Shown here one piece after another: positions 26,049-34,845 of a stretch of 64,000 nucleotides of DNA; within the stretch, counting starts at the first letter, position 1, and the number at the start of each line of letters is the position of its first letter. A program made the translations under genes and the position numbers. The stretch spans positions 1 to 64,000 of the forward strand of contig JARKOC010000049.1 of NCBI GenBank assembly GCA_029975915.1, written 5' to 3'. The notes beneath the pieces are model-generated. The model had not been told where the DNA came from, made no database searches, and saw only the letters and a list, made by a program, of their open reading frames with translations. The DNA is from Bryobacteraceae bacterium (GTDB lineage: Bacteria > Acidobacteriota > Terriglobia > Bryobacterales > Bryobacteraceae).

Positions 26049-26735
26049 ATGAGAATCAGCGAGGTCTTTGCGAGCATCCAGGGCGAGGGCATCCTTGCCG
26101 GCGTCCCTTCGCTGTTTATTCGAACGAGTGGCTGCAATCTCCGATGCCACTGGTGTGACACCCCCTACACCTCATGGAGCCCCGAAGGTGAGGACTGGCC
26201 GATTGACAAGCTCATCGCCTGGGTCTCCAGCCAGCCCATCTTCCGCCACGTCGTCCTGACCGGCGGCGAGCCGATGATCCAACCCGAGCTCCCGGAACTG
26301 GCCCGCCGGCTCGATGGAATTGGCTTACACATCACCATAGAAACCGCTGGAACGGTCTATTCTGAACTGCCCTGCCACCTGCTCAGCCTCAGTCCGAAAC
26401 TGGTTAACTCCACCCCGCCTCCTGATGCCCCGGATGGCTGGGCCGCCCGTCACGAACGCCTCCGCATCAATGAGGATGCCCTGCTCCAGTTGACCAGCCG
26501 CTACGACTATCAACTCAAGTTCGTCGTGTCCGAGCCGTCCGATCTCGACGAAGTCCACTCCCTCGCGCGCCTTTGCCGAACCCCTGCGGACCGCGTTTTG
26601 CTTATGCCTGAGGCTCGAAACAGAGATGAATTGCACATGCGCGGGCCTTGGCTGGCCGAAGTCTGCAAGCAGACCGGCTACCGGTACGGTCCACGGCTGC
26701 ATGTGGAATTGTATGGGGACCGCCGCGGGGTGTGA
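26049..26735 (+). CDS. queE: 7-carboxy-7-deazaguanine synthase (radical SAM)
   Basis: A 228-residue radical SAM enzyme that makes 7-carboxy-7-deazaguanine from tetrahydropterin. IQGEGILAGVPSLFIRTSG precedes the cluster motif CNLRCHWCDTPYT, and LTGGEPMIQ binds AdoMet. C-terminal VLLMPEARNRDEL matches QueE. ATG 26049 is 7 bases after queC and places the family N terminus (RISEVFASIQGEG) correctly. It acts directly upstream of QueC in the pathway, so the pair is a working module. Confidence 0.93.
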   Translation: MRISEVFASIQGEGILAGVPSLFIRTSGCNLRCHWCDTPYTSWSPEGEDWPIDKLIAWVSSQPIFRHVVLTGGEPMIQPELPELARRLDGIGLHITIETAGTVYSELPCHLLSLSPKLVNSTPPPDAPDGWAARHERLRINEDALLQLTSRYDYQLKFVVSEPSDLDEVHSLARLCRTPADRVLLMPEARNRDELHMRGPWLAEVCKQTGYRYGPRLHVELYGDRRGV

Positions 26736-26762
26736 TCTGATTCGGGTTAAGGAAGCCTACCT

Positions 26763-26781
26763 AGAAAACCTTACGTTTTCT
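26763..26781 (+). terminator. Small terminator-like hairpin after queE
   Basis: AGAAAAC and GTTTTCT form a perfect 7-base stem around CTTAC, 28 bases after the queE stop. The A/T-rich stem is weak, but the 3' arm is T-rich. The remainder of the gap to the next gene shows no clear promoter. Confidence 0.35.
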
Positions 26782-26874
26782 CTGACTGGATATAGCTTAA
26801 GCGGCGCAGTTCTAAGCCGATTTGCCGATTGTTGGGCTCAATCGCTTTCTCTACTCTGAACTTGGAGGATAGTG

Positions 26875-28068
26875 ATGCTGCGGGGATTGCTTATTTGCCC
26901 GGATCCCGAAATGGCCGGCGCTCTAACGACCGCCCTCGGAGAAACCAATCAGGCCGGGATCGCCAAAACGATGGACCGCTATGCGGGCGAAGTCGAGTTG
27001 ATGCGGATTGTGCTGGCTCACGCGCCTCAGGTCATTTTCGTCAGTACTGAATCTCTCAACAAGCTGTTGGAGACGGTCAAGACGCTGGAGCAACAGGCGC
27101 AGGGCATTCAGGTCATTGCGATTGGGAGAAGTTGCGACCCGTCGCTTTTGATGGAATTGATGAGGTACGGAATCAGGGAGTACCTGCCCTGCCCGTTCGT
27201 CCGAGACAATGTGTTCCAGGCACTGGCAAGGGTGGAGGAGATCATCAATCGCAATCCGCCGAATCTGAGCGTCAGCGACCAACTCTACGCCTTCCTGCCG
27301 GCGAAGCAGGGTGTGGGCGCTTCCACGGTGGCGCTAAACACGGCCTGGGCTCTCGGCTCGCATAAGGACACACCGACGCTGTTGATCGATATGGATTTGA
27401 CGTCCGGGATTTTGGGTTTCATGCTGAAACTCCACCCGTCGCGTACGATCATCGACGCCGCTCAGAACGCCCACAACCTCGACGAATCGCTCTGGCCCCA
27501 ACTCCTCACTCGAAAAGGCCCCATGGAGGTGCTTCCGACAGGAGGTCTGAACCCAGAGTTCCGCATTGATGGCACGCAGATCAGGTACATCTTGGATTTC
27601 GCCCGGCGGCATCACTCGGCGATCTGCGTCGATCTTTCGGGCAATCTCGAACGCTACTCGATCGAGATCATGCACGAGTCCAAGCGCATCTTCATGGTGG
27701 TGACGCCGGAGATCCCCACCATCCATCTGGCGCGCGAGAAGCTCAAGTATCTCAACAACATCGAACTAGGCGACCGGATCTCGGTGATTCTCAACCGCAA
27801 CCATAAGCGGGCCGTAATCTCGCCCGATCAGGTCGAAAACCTGCTGGGCGTCCCTGTGATGACCTGTTTGCTGAACGATTACCAGGGAGTCCACCGCTCC
27901 TTGCAGGCGGGCCGCGCCGTCGAACCGACCAGCGAGTTGGGACGCCAGTTCGTCGGCTTCTCGAACGCCATCCTTGATAGAGCATCTCCAGCGAGTGAAC
28001 CCAAAGCGCGCAGACTGGTTGACTATCTTTCGATACTTCCTGGCCGGTACAGCGCCGTTAGCGACTGA
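26875..28068 (+). CDS. TadZ/CpaE-like pilus-assembly ATPase
   Basis: A 397-residue protein with an N-terminal receiver-like domain (about 1-120, FVSTESLNKLLETV, MRYGIREYLPCPF) and a MinD/ParA-type ATPase domain. The deviant Walker A reads AKQGVGAST near residue 144, so the second lysine of KGGxGK is replaced by Ala. LLIDMDLTSGILGFML is the Walker A' region and VILNRNHKR comes later. CpaE/TadZ proteins place Flp pilus machinery at a pole. GGAGG 6 bases before ATG 26875 sets the start. No tad genes adjoin; a Flp pilin gene lies 35 kb away at 61.4 kb. Confidence 0.78.
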   Translation: MLRGLLICPDPEMAGALTTALGETNQAGIAKTMDRYAGEVELMRIVLAHAPQVIFVSTESLNKLLETVKTLEQQAQGIQVIAIGRSCDPSLLMELMRYGIREYLPCPFVRDNVFQALARVEEIINRNPPNLSVSDQLYAFLPAKQGVGASTVALNTAWALGSHKDTPTLLIDMDLTSGILGFMLKLHPSRTIIDAAQNAHNLDESLWPQLLTRKGPMEVLPTGGLNPEFRIDGTQIRYILDFARRHHSAICVDLSGNLERYSIEIMHESKRIFMVVTPEIPTIHLAREKLKYLNNIELGDRISVILNRNHKRAVISPDQVENLLGVPVMTCLLNDYQGVHRSLQAGRAVEPTSELGRQFVGFSNAILDRASPASEPKARRLVDYLSILPGRYSAVSD

Positions 28069-28196
28069 GGACGGGTAGGCCGGCGCCTGCCGCGAAAGAG
28101 AGCGATTCGATTGCAGCCCGGCTGCAGGCCGCACATTTTCGGTAAAGATGCCAGCGAAGGCGTTGTGGCCTCTGCCGCTACCTGATCATCCCGGTC

Positions 28197-28760
28197 TCAC
28201 CCGCGCTTGGCGCGTTTCAGAGTGATGGTGTCGGACACGGCCTTCGGATCGAAACCAAACTCACTCAGGAAGGCAGCCACTTCGGCGCTTTGCGCGGTGA
28301 CCACAGGCTTGCCGTCGACCATGACGTGGGTGAGTTTGCTCTGCGCGACGACCCGGCCGCGCAGCCACTCGGAATCGAGCCAGCCGAGGCGGAGTTGATC
28401 CGGCTGCTTGTCGACAAGCATGAAAAAGTGCCCTGGAACCGCCATCTCCGGCCTCTCGGTCTTGACCAGATCGAAAATCAGGCGGTCTCCGATCCGAACC
28501 AGCCGCCCATTCAGCCTGAGCGGCGCCTCGTCCGGCTTGGCGGGGATCCAGAGAATGTCGTAGTCCTTGGACGAAGGCGAGCGTTGACGGATCCAGGCTA
28601 CGGTGACCCCATCTTCGTCTGAATGAACCCATTCACCCACGAGTGTCGTGTCCAGGACGGTGGTTTCATTCGTGGCGAGAGGGTGAACCGACATCAGGTC
28701 GACGCAGCCGATCAGCATCACCAGACTTGCCAGCGCTACGATGCAGGAGATTGTACGCAC
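28197..28760 (-). CDS. Lipoprotein of unknown function
   Basis: A 187-residue protein whose N terminus (RTISCIVALASLVMLIGC) ends in a lipobox with Cys near residue 19, so it should be acylated and held in the membrane. The body has HPLATNETTVLDTTLVGEW and a run of beta-rich residues, with a lipocalin-like WxxxDEDGV feel; no family is certain. GTG at 28760 lies 8 bases after GGAGG and directly gives the lipobox. TTG three bases earlier in the frame is also possible. The rest of the frame upstream is not a plausible signal. Confidence 0.62.
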   Translation of the reverse strand: MRTISCIVALASLVMLIGCVDLMSVHPLATNETTVLDTTLVGEWVHSDEDGVTVAWIRQRSPSSKDYDILWIPAKPDEAPLRLNGRLVRIGDRLIFDLVKTERPEMAVPGHFFMLVDKQPDQLRLGWLDSEWLRGRVVAQSKLTHVMVDGKPVVTAQSAEVAAFLSEFGFDPKAVSDTITLKRAKRG

Positions 28761-28913
28761 CAAGGAAACCTCCCCCTCCCGGTTTTGACCGAGTTCACGA
28801 AACCGAGATCGAGTCCAGTATGCGCTGTGCCGTGGGATCGGTGTCAATCCGGAAGTTTGCGGCGGATGGAAACAGTTGCGGCCTGTGAGTGGGGCACGTA
28901 GGCTCAAAGTGGT

Positions 28914-29672
28914 ATGCCGAAAAGGGAAGTTGCAGGTCATTCCGCCGCTCACCTGGTCGCAGCCATCCGTGCCTACTGCCAGAAGCATGCCCAGCCGGAC
29001 AAGGCGGACAAGTGGGCGCGGTATTTCAGCGAGGGATATGACTCTTGGGGGCTCTTGGACAAGGGCCATCCGATCTTTACGACGCAACAGGAGGCGTGGG
29101 CGGCCGAATACGCAGGGCTCGGGCTCGATGGTTTTATCGAAGCTGGATGCGAACTATTCAAGAGCGGCAAATATGAGGAGGGGGCTCTCGCCATCCGGTT
29201 CGTCAAGCAACTAGGAGACGGGATCGGGCCGGCGCAGTTGAAGGCGATGGAGGGGTGGTTCGACGGCGGAGTCCGGAACTGGGCGCATGTGGACGTCATG
29301 TGCATGGAGATCCTGTCGCCGTTGCTTGAGACGGGGAAACTGAAGCCGGACAATCTCTCCACTTGGCGCTCGTCGCCGCACAGGTTCCAAAGAAGGGCGG
29401 CGGTGGTGTCGATGCTGGCCCTGCTGAAGGCGAAGGGCGGACCAAAGAAGGCGCTGGCCTTCATCGAGCCGATGATGGAGGAGACCGAAAAGGTGGTTCA
29501 TCAGGGCTTGGGGTGGGTCATCAAGGAAGTCTGGAAAATTGAGCCCGGCCTGGCGGAGGAATTCCTCACGAAGTGGAAGGACCGGTCGGCGCGGCTTGTC
29601 ATCTCTACCGCCTGCGAGAAGATGACGGCCGAGAAAAAAGTCGAGTTCCGAGCGGCGCGCCGTAAGGCATAG
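28914..29672 (+). CDS. AlkD-like DNA alkylation-repair HEAT-repeat protein
   Basis: A 252-residue all-helical protein. Paired helices such as SDHWARYFSEGY-type (here ADKWARYFSEGYDSWGL), EEGALAIRFVKQ, RFQRRAAVVSMLALL and GWVIKEVWKIEP match the ALK/HEAT repeat layout of AlkD glycosylases, which remove N-alkylated bases from DNA without flipping. The Arg/Trp-rich DNA-facing side is plausible. Whether the catalytic Asp/Trp set is complete cannot be settled by eye. ATG 28914 is the first in frame. It stands alone. Confidence 0.75.
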   Translation: MPKREVAGHSAAHLVAAIRAYCQKHAQPDKADKWARYFSEGYDSWGLLDKGHPIFTTQQEAWAAEYAGLGLDGFIEAGCELFKSGKYEEGALAIRFVKQLGDGIGPAQLKAMEGWFDGGVRNWAHVDVMCMEILSPLLETGKLKPDNLSTWRSSPHRFQRRAAVVSMLALLKAKGGPKKALAFIEPMMEETEKVVHQGLGWVIKEVWKIEPGLAEEFLTKWKDRSARLVISTACEKMTAEKKVEFRAARRKA

Positions 29673-29735
29673 CGCAGCGGCAAGCCGGGTAGGCGACTGA
29701 TGAAGCCGCAGGCGCTCAAGTTTGGACGCTTGGAA

Positions 29736-31436
29736 TCAATCTTCGACGAGCAACTGTGATCGGGCGACACGCTCGCCCTTTAGGAAGACGGCCATGATCC
29801 GCTCAGCGGCCGTAATGTCTTCCAGCGGGTCGCCATCGACCAAAAGCAGGGTGGCATCGAGTCCAGGTGCGATACGGCCGAGCGGTTGATGTAACGCTGC
29901 CGCCGCCCGGGACGTGAACTGAAGGAGCACATCCGAGGGCGGAATACCGGAGCGGACCATCAACTGCATCTGGCGGTGAAGGGCGGGACCGTGCGGCAGG
30001 CCGGCCGAGCCGGCGAGAGAGTAAGGCGCACTCGTGCCTATGCCTGCGCCTGGCTCCTTTTCCGGACGAGGCGTCACGGACACGCGGGCGATTTGCTGGG
30101 CGAGAGACATGGAGAGAAGCGACGGGGACTCGCCAGCGGAGATTTGGGCGGCCCACTCCGCGGCGACGAATGGCGTACCGGAGGGCAATCTTGCATCGAC
30201 GCCCAGGATCTGAGCGCCAAGTAGAGCGCCTGACGCCAGGCGATTCATCACAGACATGGCGGATGTGGCCGACTGCGGTCCTGTGGCGGCAACGCCGGTG
30301 ACGCCGCAATAGAGGTGAGTTTTCAGCGCACGTTCGACGGAATTCGGCTCGGCCGGCAGGACGACGGCACGGTCGATGAGTCCAGGCAGCAGAGTCCGGC
30401 CGGCCGCTTCAACCGCTTCGGCCCGCAGGGTGGCGGGCTCAGGACCCGAGTCCTTGAAAACCTCGACGATGACGCCGTCGCGAATCAGGACGGCGCCAAC
30501 TGGCAGGACCGTTCCGTCGCCGGTGAAAACGCGGGCGCCGCGGATGAGCCAGGTGACGCCGCGGTTCTGCTGGCGGGCGAGAATGCGGGTCTTCTCCAGA
30601 TTCTGTCGAGTCGTGGTCTCCCACGCGCCGAGCAGGATGAACGGAGCCATCGCGGCGGCGACCCACAGTTTTGCCGATGCCTTGAGTTTGTCTTCCTTTT
30701 CCCACCGGAAAAGTTTCACTGAGATAAACAGGCCAACGGCGGCTGCGGCGGCCAACGAGCCAAGCGCAGAGATGTTCTGCCAGGCCGATTCGCCGTGGAT
30801 CAACATCCCTTGCAGACCCAGATACAAATGCGTTGCCGGCAGGAACTGGGCGAGCACCTGCAACCACTCGGGCATGGTGGAGAGAGGGATTGTCGCCCCG
30901 CTCAGCAGGAGCATGGGGAAGTACAGCAACTGCACAAGCACCTGGCTCTCGCCCATGGTGTTGACGACGCTGGCGATGATGAGACCGAGGGACCGGAAAG
31001 CGACGATGCCGAAGGTCAACAGCAGGAAGAGTGAAAAAGGATTGGCGGGCCAAGGCATCTGATAGCGCCAGTGGGCGAGCAGGAAGAACGCCATGACGGC
31101 GGGCATGTAGACGGCCCACCCGGTGACGATTGAAGACACAAGGATCGGCGCAGCCGTGATCGGTGCGACTTTGAAACGCCTGAGAATCCCGGCCTCCCGC
31201 TCCATCACGGCGCGGACGCCTCCACCGAAGAAGCCGTTGCCAAGGACCCCGAGGACAAGGACCATAGAGATGACCTGAGCCGTATTGCCGGTCGATTTCG
31301 CGGCGTCAAAGCCCTCTCCAAAGGCAAAGAAAAAGACAACGGGAAAGAGGTAGCTGAAGAAAAGAACCACGCGGTCGCGCAAGGTCAGGCGCAACGTGGC
31401 GCGGATGTAAGCGAGATAGGACCTGAGGTTAATCAC
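29736..31436 (-). CDS. ABC-2 permease fused to a degenerate amidohydrolase domain
   Basis: A 566-residue fusion. Residues 1 to about 250 form an ABC-2/DrrB-type permease with six segments (VVLFFSYLFPVVFFFAFGEGF, GLIIASVVNTMGESQ, PMLLLSGATIPLSTMPEWLQ). A seventh hydrophobic segment near 258-277 (LWVAAAMAPFILLGAW) leads to an amidohydrolase-like part from about 290, with the N-terminal strands (LIRGARVFTGDG), LPGLID, and the C-terminal LDATLLLVDGDPLEDIT. The metal HxH after PGLID is missing (RAVV) and the barrel is short, so it is probably not an active hydrolase. Start GTG 31436 overlaps the ATPase stop by GTGATTAA. The seventh segment would put the added domain outside the cytoplasm (inference). 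Confidence 0.83.
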   Translation of the reverse strand: MINLRSYLAYIRATLRLTLRDRVVLFFSYLFPVVFFFAFGEGFDAAKSTGNTAQVISMVLVLGVLGNGFFGGGVRAVMEREAGILRRFKVAPITAAPILVSSIVTGWAVYMPAVMAFFLLAHWRYQMPWPANPFSLFLLLTFGIVAFRSLGLIIASVVNTMGESQVLVQLLYFPMLLLSGATIPLSTMPEWLQVLAQFLPATHLYLGLQGMLIHGESAWQNISALGSLAAAAAVGLFISVKLFRWEKEDKLKASAKLWVAAAMAPFILLGAWETTTRQNLEKTRILARQQNRGVTWLIRGARVFTGDGTVLPVGAVLIRDGVIVEVFKDSGPEPATLRAEAVEAAGRTLLPGLIDRAVVLPAEPNSVERALKTHLYCGVTGVAATGPQSATSAMSVMNRLASGALLGAQILGVDARLPSGTPFVAAEWAAQISAGESPSLLSMSLAQQIARVSVTPRPEKEPGAGIGTSAPYSLAGSAGLPHGPALHRQMQLMVRSGIPPSDVLLQFTSRAAAALHQPLGRIAPGLDATLLLVDGDPLEDITAAERIMAVFLKGERVARSQLLVED

Positions 31437-32355
31437 GAAGCGATTTCCCGGTGAGTTCGATAAAGACGTCCTCGAGCGTCGGCCGGCGGATATGGAGGTC
31501 ATCGAGAACAACGCCGTTCGAGTCGATCCACTTAATGAGTTCGACGACGGCCTGGGCCGGCTTGGGATGGGACACGGCGAGATGGCGGCCGCCGTCGCTG
31601 GTTTGGAGCGGGTACTGATCCGGCCAACCGGAAGGCGCACCGGCGGGCAGCGGCGTCTCGCACGAAATCTCGATGCGGGCTTGGCCGAGCACCTGCTGTT
31701 GGAGTTCCCTGGGCGGTCCCATGGCGACGATGCGGCCCTCGTCGACAATCGCCACACGGTCGCAGAGACGCTCCGCTTCCTCGATGTAGTGCGTGGTGAG
31801 CAAGATCGTCGTGCGGGCGGCCTTCAGTTCGAGAATCATGTTGTGGATCTCGAGCCGGACCTGAGGATCGAGGCCGGTTGTAGGCTCATCGAGGAAGACG
31901 ATGGATGGCTGGTTCACCAGGGCAAGGGCCAGAGCCAGGCGCTGTTTCTGCCCCCCCGACAGAGTCGAGTACATGGAATTCCGCTTTTCCCAAAGTTGAA
32001 AGCGTTTGAGCAACTGCTCGATGGAGGCCTGGCGGGAATAAAAAGCCGAGAAAAGTTCGAGGGCCTCAAAGACGGTCATCTTCTCGGGCAGGTTGGTGGC
32101 CTGGAGCGAAACGCCGACGCGGTCCTTGACGGCCGGGGCTTCGACCGCCGGATCAAGCCCCAGCACGCGGACCTCGCCGGCTGTGCGCGGACGCAAGCCT
32201 TCCAGAATTTCGACGGTCGTGGTTTTGCCGGCTCCGTTGGGCCCGAGCAGTCCGAAGACCTCGCCTTCGGCAACCTCGAAATCGATGCCGCGGACCGCTT
32301 CAAACGCGCCGTAGCGCTTGCGCAGTCCGCGGACCAGAATGGCTGGATCGTCCAT
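31429..32355 (-). CDS. ABC exporter ATPase, DrrA/CcmA family
   Basis: A 308-residue ATPase. Walker A GPNGAGKTT is near 38-46, signature LSGGQKQR near 132, Walker B SIVFLDEPTTGLDP near 150, and H-loop TTHYIEEAE. After the core an additional domain of about 80 residues (VRLEI to FIELTGKSLRD) is usual for DrrA-type exporters. It energises the permease-amidohydrolase fusion encoded directly downstream. The ATG at 32355 lies 6 bases after the PfpI stop, so three genes form one transcript. Confidence 0.9.
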   Translation of the reverse strand: MDDPAILVRGLRKRYGAFEAVRGIDFEVAEGEVFGLLGPNGAGKTTTVEILEGLRPRTAGEVRVLGLDPAVEAPAVKDRVGVSLQATNLPEKMTVFEALELFSAFYSRQASIEQLLKRFQLWEKRNSMYSTLSGGQKQRLALALALVNQPSIVFLDEPTTGLDPQVRLEIHNMILELKAARTTILLTTHYIEEAERLCDRVAIVDEGRIVAMGPPRELQQQVLGQARIEISCETPLPAGAPSGWPDQYPLQTSDGGRHLAVSHPKPAQAVVELIKWIDSNGVVLDDLHIRRPTLEDVFIELTGKSLRD

Positions 32356-32361
32356 GCGGAC

Positions 32362-32886
32362 CTACTGGGCCTTTAGGACATCGATGCACGCGCGCATGAA
32401 CGCGGGCAGGTCGGCCGGTTTTCGCGAAGAGACGAGGTTGCGGTCCACGACCACTTCCTCGTCGCTCCAGATGGCGCCGGCGTGTTCGACGTCGTCCCTG
32501 ATGGCGAAGAAGGACGTGCATTTGCGGCCGTTCAGAATCTTGGCCGAGCAGCAGCACCAGAGGCCATGACAGATGGCGGCGACCAGTTTACCCTGCTTGT
32601 CGAAATCGGCAACGAACTGGTTGGCCTTCGGATGGCGGCGGATGAAATCCGGGGCGAAACCGCCGGGACAGACGATCCCGTCGTAATCCGACGCGGTAAC
32701 TTCGTCGTAGCTCAGGTCTGATGTGGCCGGATACCCAACCTTGGAAGGATAGGATTTGCCCTTTTCTGCGCCAATCAGGTGAACTTCGGCGCCGGCCTCG
32801 ATGAGGCGGTAGTAAGGGTACCAGACTTCCATTTCCTGATACTGCTGGTCGACCAGCACCGCGACGCGCTTGCCTTTGAGCTCCAT
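32362..32886 (-). CDS. DJ-1/PfpI-family protein
   Basis: A 174-residue protein of the PfpI/YhbO branch. Cys106-His107 in AAICHGLW is the nucleophile elbow, Glu18/Glu20 near the N terminus the partner acid, and CPGGFAPD holds the oxyanion loop. The adjacent run LWCCCS has three extra cysteines. Proteins like this act as cysteine peptidases, chaperones or glyoxalase-like enzymes, and are often stress-induced. The ATG 32886 starts the family's usual N terminus. It lies upstream of the ABC pair, 6 bases from it. Confidence 0.85.
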   Translation of the reverse strand: MELKGKRVAVLVDQQYQEMEVWYPYYRLIEAGAEVHLIGAEKGKSYPSKVGYPATSDLSYDEVTASDYDGIVCPGGFAPDFIRRHPKANQFVADFDKQGKLVAAICHGLWCCCSAKILNGRKCTSFFAIRDDVEHAGAIWSDEEVVVDRNLVSSRKPADLPAFMRACIDVLKAQ

Positions 32887-32912
32887 GGGATTAGTTTATC
32901 GTTCCGGCCGGC

Positions 32913-33785
32913 TTACTTGACACGGTGGCCATAGGAGTTGATTCGCGACAGCCGCTCGAAGTGATCGAAGACAATGCCGGCAGCGCGCAAGACTGGAGTG
33001 TTGACTCCATCAGCCAAGGCTGCGGACGCGACTGCAAGCACGAATGGCCGTCCATCGAGAAATACGATTGCGGTTTCAGTGTGGACTCCGGGGATGCCGC
33101 CGGGCTTGGAGGCAACCTCGACCTGCGCTGGAACCGCCTGGCGTACGGCCGCCTTGACGGTTTTAAGTAGCGCGACGATCTCGGCCGAACCCGCCACCTT
33201 TCCTCGATAGATCAACTCGGCGAGGCTGGCCATTTCATTCGGGGTCGATGAGTTCTCCTCGTTACGTAGCGCGGCGGGCGTATCCATCATGATGCGGCGC
33301 AATCGGGTGGCCTTGAAACCGAGCTTGGTCATCAGGGCGTTGACGCGGGCCATGCCGACTTTGGCGATGAGGACGTTGGTTGCGGTGTTATCCGAATCGC
33401 GGATCATCAGCAAGGCGAGCTCACGAAGCGTTAGTGTCTGGCTGGAGGTCTTGAGCTTGTCCTGGAGCCCGCCGGAGCCGCCGACGGCATCTTTGGCAGT
33501 CAGAGTCACGCTTTCGTCGAGGTTTAGCCGTCCTGACGAGGCATCGTCGAACAAGGTGACCAGAATCGGGATCTTGATCGCCGAAGCCTGGGCGAAGGAG
33601 ACATCGCCATTCAGAGAGAGTCTTCGTCCGGAGGTGAGGTCGATGACGGCATAGCCGAACGCACAGTCGACCTCGGCGGAGAAGGCTGACATGCGGTGTT
33701 CGAGACGGTTCCAGAGCAGTTGCTCGACGCTGGTTTGAGCGTGAAGGACGGATGCGAACAGGAACAGAGCAAGGGGCTTTGTCAT
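32913..33785 (-). CDS. Class A beta-lactamase-like serine hydrolase
   Basis: A 290-residue exported protein. Signal peptide TKPLALFLFASVLHAQ. Ser68-A-I-Lys71 is the SxxK motif, SDN at 131-133 the second motif, Glu177 in ENSSTPNEM the likely omega-loop Glu, and Lys227-Pro-Gly the third motif. The third motif has Pro instead of the Thr/Ser of typical KTG, which may affect activity toward beta-lactams. It may be a beta-lactamase or an esterase-like relative. ATG 33785 is preferred to GTG 33791. It is convergent in arrangement with no shared transcript to PfpI (26 bases between). Confidence 0.78.
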   Translation of the reverse strand: MTKPLALFLFASVLHAQTSVEQLLWNRLEHRMSAFSAEVDCAFGYAVIDLTSGRRLSLNGDVSFAQASAIKIPILVTLFDDASSGRLNLDESVTLTAKDAVGGSGGLQDKLKTSSQTLTLRELALLMIRDSDNTATNVLIAKVGMARVNALMTKLGFKATRLRRIMMDTPAALRNEENSSTPNEMASLAELIYRGKVAGSAEIVALLKTVKAAVRQAVPAQVEVASKPGGIPGVHTETAIVFLDGRPFVLAVASAALADGVNTPVLRAAGIVFDHFERLSRINSYGHRVK

Positions 33786-33813
33786 AATCACACTGAAAGG
33801 ATAACTAAGCTCG

Positions 33814-34200
33814 ATGATCTGGTTTTGGGTGGCGGCGGGCGCGGCGCTGGGGGGAGTGTTACGCTATGGCGCCAATGTGGGTGCGGGGCGGATGGGTCTG
33901 ACTGCGTTTCCCTGGGCGACTCTGTTTGTCAACGTGCTTGGCTCTATGGTGATCGGATTTTTCGCCACAGTGACGGGCGATCAAGGAAGGTTGGTGGCTA
34001 GGCCGGAATTGCGCATGTTCGTGACGGCGGGCATCTGCGGTGGATTCACCACGTTTTCGTCTTTCAGCCTGGAGACGTTGAGATTGATCGAAGACCGCGA
34101 ATGGCTGTTGGCGGGATTGAATGCAACCGGGTCACTGGTGTTGTGCCTGGCGGCGGTCTTCGTGGGCGCTACCGCCGGGGCGATGTTCAATCAGAAATAG
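33814..34200 (+). CDS. crcB: Fluoride channel
   Basis: A 128-residue inner-membrane protein with four helices that forms a dual-topology dimeric fluoride exporter. GGVLRYG and WATLFVNVLGSMVIGF are conserved, and GGFTTFSSFSLE is the Phe-box loop lining the pore. AAAGGA upstream of ATG 33814 is a fair ribosome site. Its leader shows no fluoride-riboswitch consensus. DUF190 follows 12 bases later, a pairing that recurs in many bacteria. It is divergent from the beta-lactamase-like gene. Confidence 0.92.
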   Translation: MIWFWVAAGAALGGVLRYGANVGAGRMGLTAFPWATLFVNVLGSMVIGFFATVTGDQGRLVARPELRMFVTAGICGGFTTFSSFSLETLRLIEDREWLLAGLNATGSLVLCLAAVFVGATAGAMFNQK

Positions 34201-34212
34201 GAGGACTGAGGG

Positions 34213-34563
34213 ATGGAACCCATGACCAAGGCTACGCTGCTGCGAATCTTCGTTGGCGAGAGCGACCGGCATCACCACCGCCCGGTTTACGAGGTCATCG
34301 TCGAGAAAGCAAGGGAGGCGCACCTGGCTGGCGCGACGGTGCTGCGCGGCCCAATGGGCTTTGGGCGGTCCTCTCGATTGCATACGAGCAAGATTTTGGA
34401 GTTGAGTTCGGACATGTCCATCATCGTCGAGATTGTCGACAAGTCGGAGAAGGTGAGCGCTTTCCTGCCCGATCTCGATGCTTTGTTGGTTGAATCCGGA
34501 GCATCGGTGCTGGTGACCGTTGAGCAGGTTGAGGTCCTGGCCTACGGCGCCAAACGCATCTGA
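34213..34563 (+). CDS. DUF190 protein paired with the fluoride channel
   Basis: A 116-residue soluble protein of DUF190. Family motifs are visible: LLRIFVGESDRH, VYEVIVEKAREAHLAGATVLRGPMGFG (in part) and a ferredoxin-like alpha/beta fold suited to nucleotide or ligand binding. It commonly sits beside crcB and has been proposed as its regulator (known association, mechanism not shown). AGGAGG 8 bases before ATG 34213 supports the start. The ORF ends just before an untranslated stretch of about 280 bases. Confidence 0.85.
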   Translation: MEPMTKATLLRIFVGESDRHHHRPVYEVIVEKAREAHLAGATVLRGPMGFGRSSRLHTSKILELSSDMSIIVEIVDKSEKVSAFLPDLDALLVESGASVLVTVEQVEVLAYGAKRI

Positions 34564-34654
34564 GGTGCATCCTCATTGGTTGCATGAGCGCGGCGTTCAT
34601 CGAGTGCGGCGACGATATGGAAGTGGCTATTCTCGGAACTCATCAGCATTGGGG

Positions 34655-34671
34655 CTCGAGGCTCCCTCGAG
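34655..34671. repeat. Perfect hairpin in the crcB-to-oxidoreductase gap
   Basis: CTCGAGG and CCTCGAG pair perfectly around CTC. It is in the 282-base gap (34564-34845) after DUF190. The rest of the gap has a TATACT that resembles a -10 box at 34744, without a matching -35. No gene is seen in the gap. The hairpin lacks a T-run, so terminator status is uncertain. Confidence 0.35.
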
Positions 34672-34845
34672 TGCATTTACGGCTTTGCTGGCGCAGCCGG
34701 CTGAGTTCAAGTCACCTCAGGGCGTCGTCTGTCCCGCTTTGCTGTATACTCGCATTCGAGCCGTGGACCTGATGGCGCGCCCCGCCCCGCGGAGCTTGTC
34801 CGGCATTCCACTGCCAGAGTTTCAGCCTTCAGCTTGGAGGACATC

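Noticed and set aside
33740..33813. Fluoride riboswitch before crcB
   Set aside because: The leader is short and lies over the start region of the divergent gene, and the conserved GGNGAUG and pseudoknot pieces are not seen.
34721..34749. Promoter with TATACT before the Gfo/Idh/MocA gene
   Set aside because: The -10-like hexamer has no -35 at the correct distance (GGCGTC); too weak to list as a feature.
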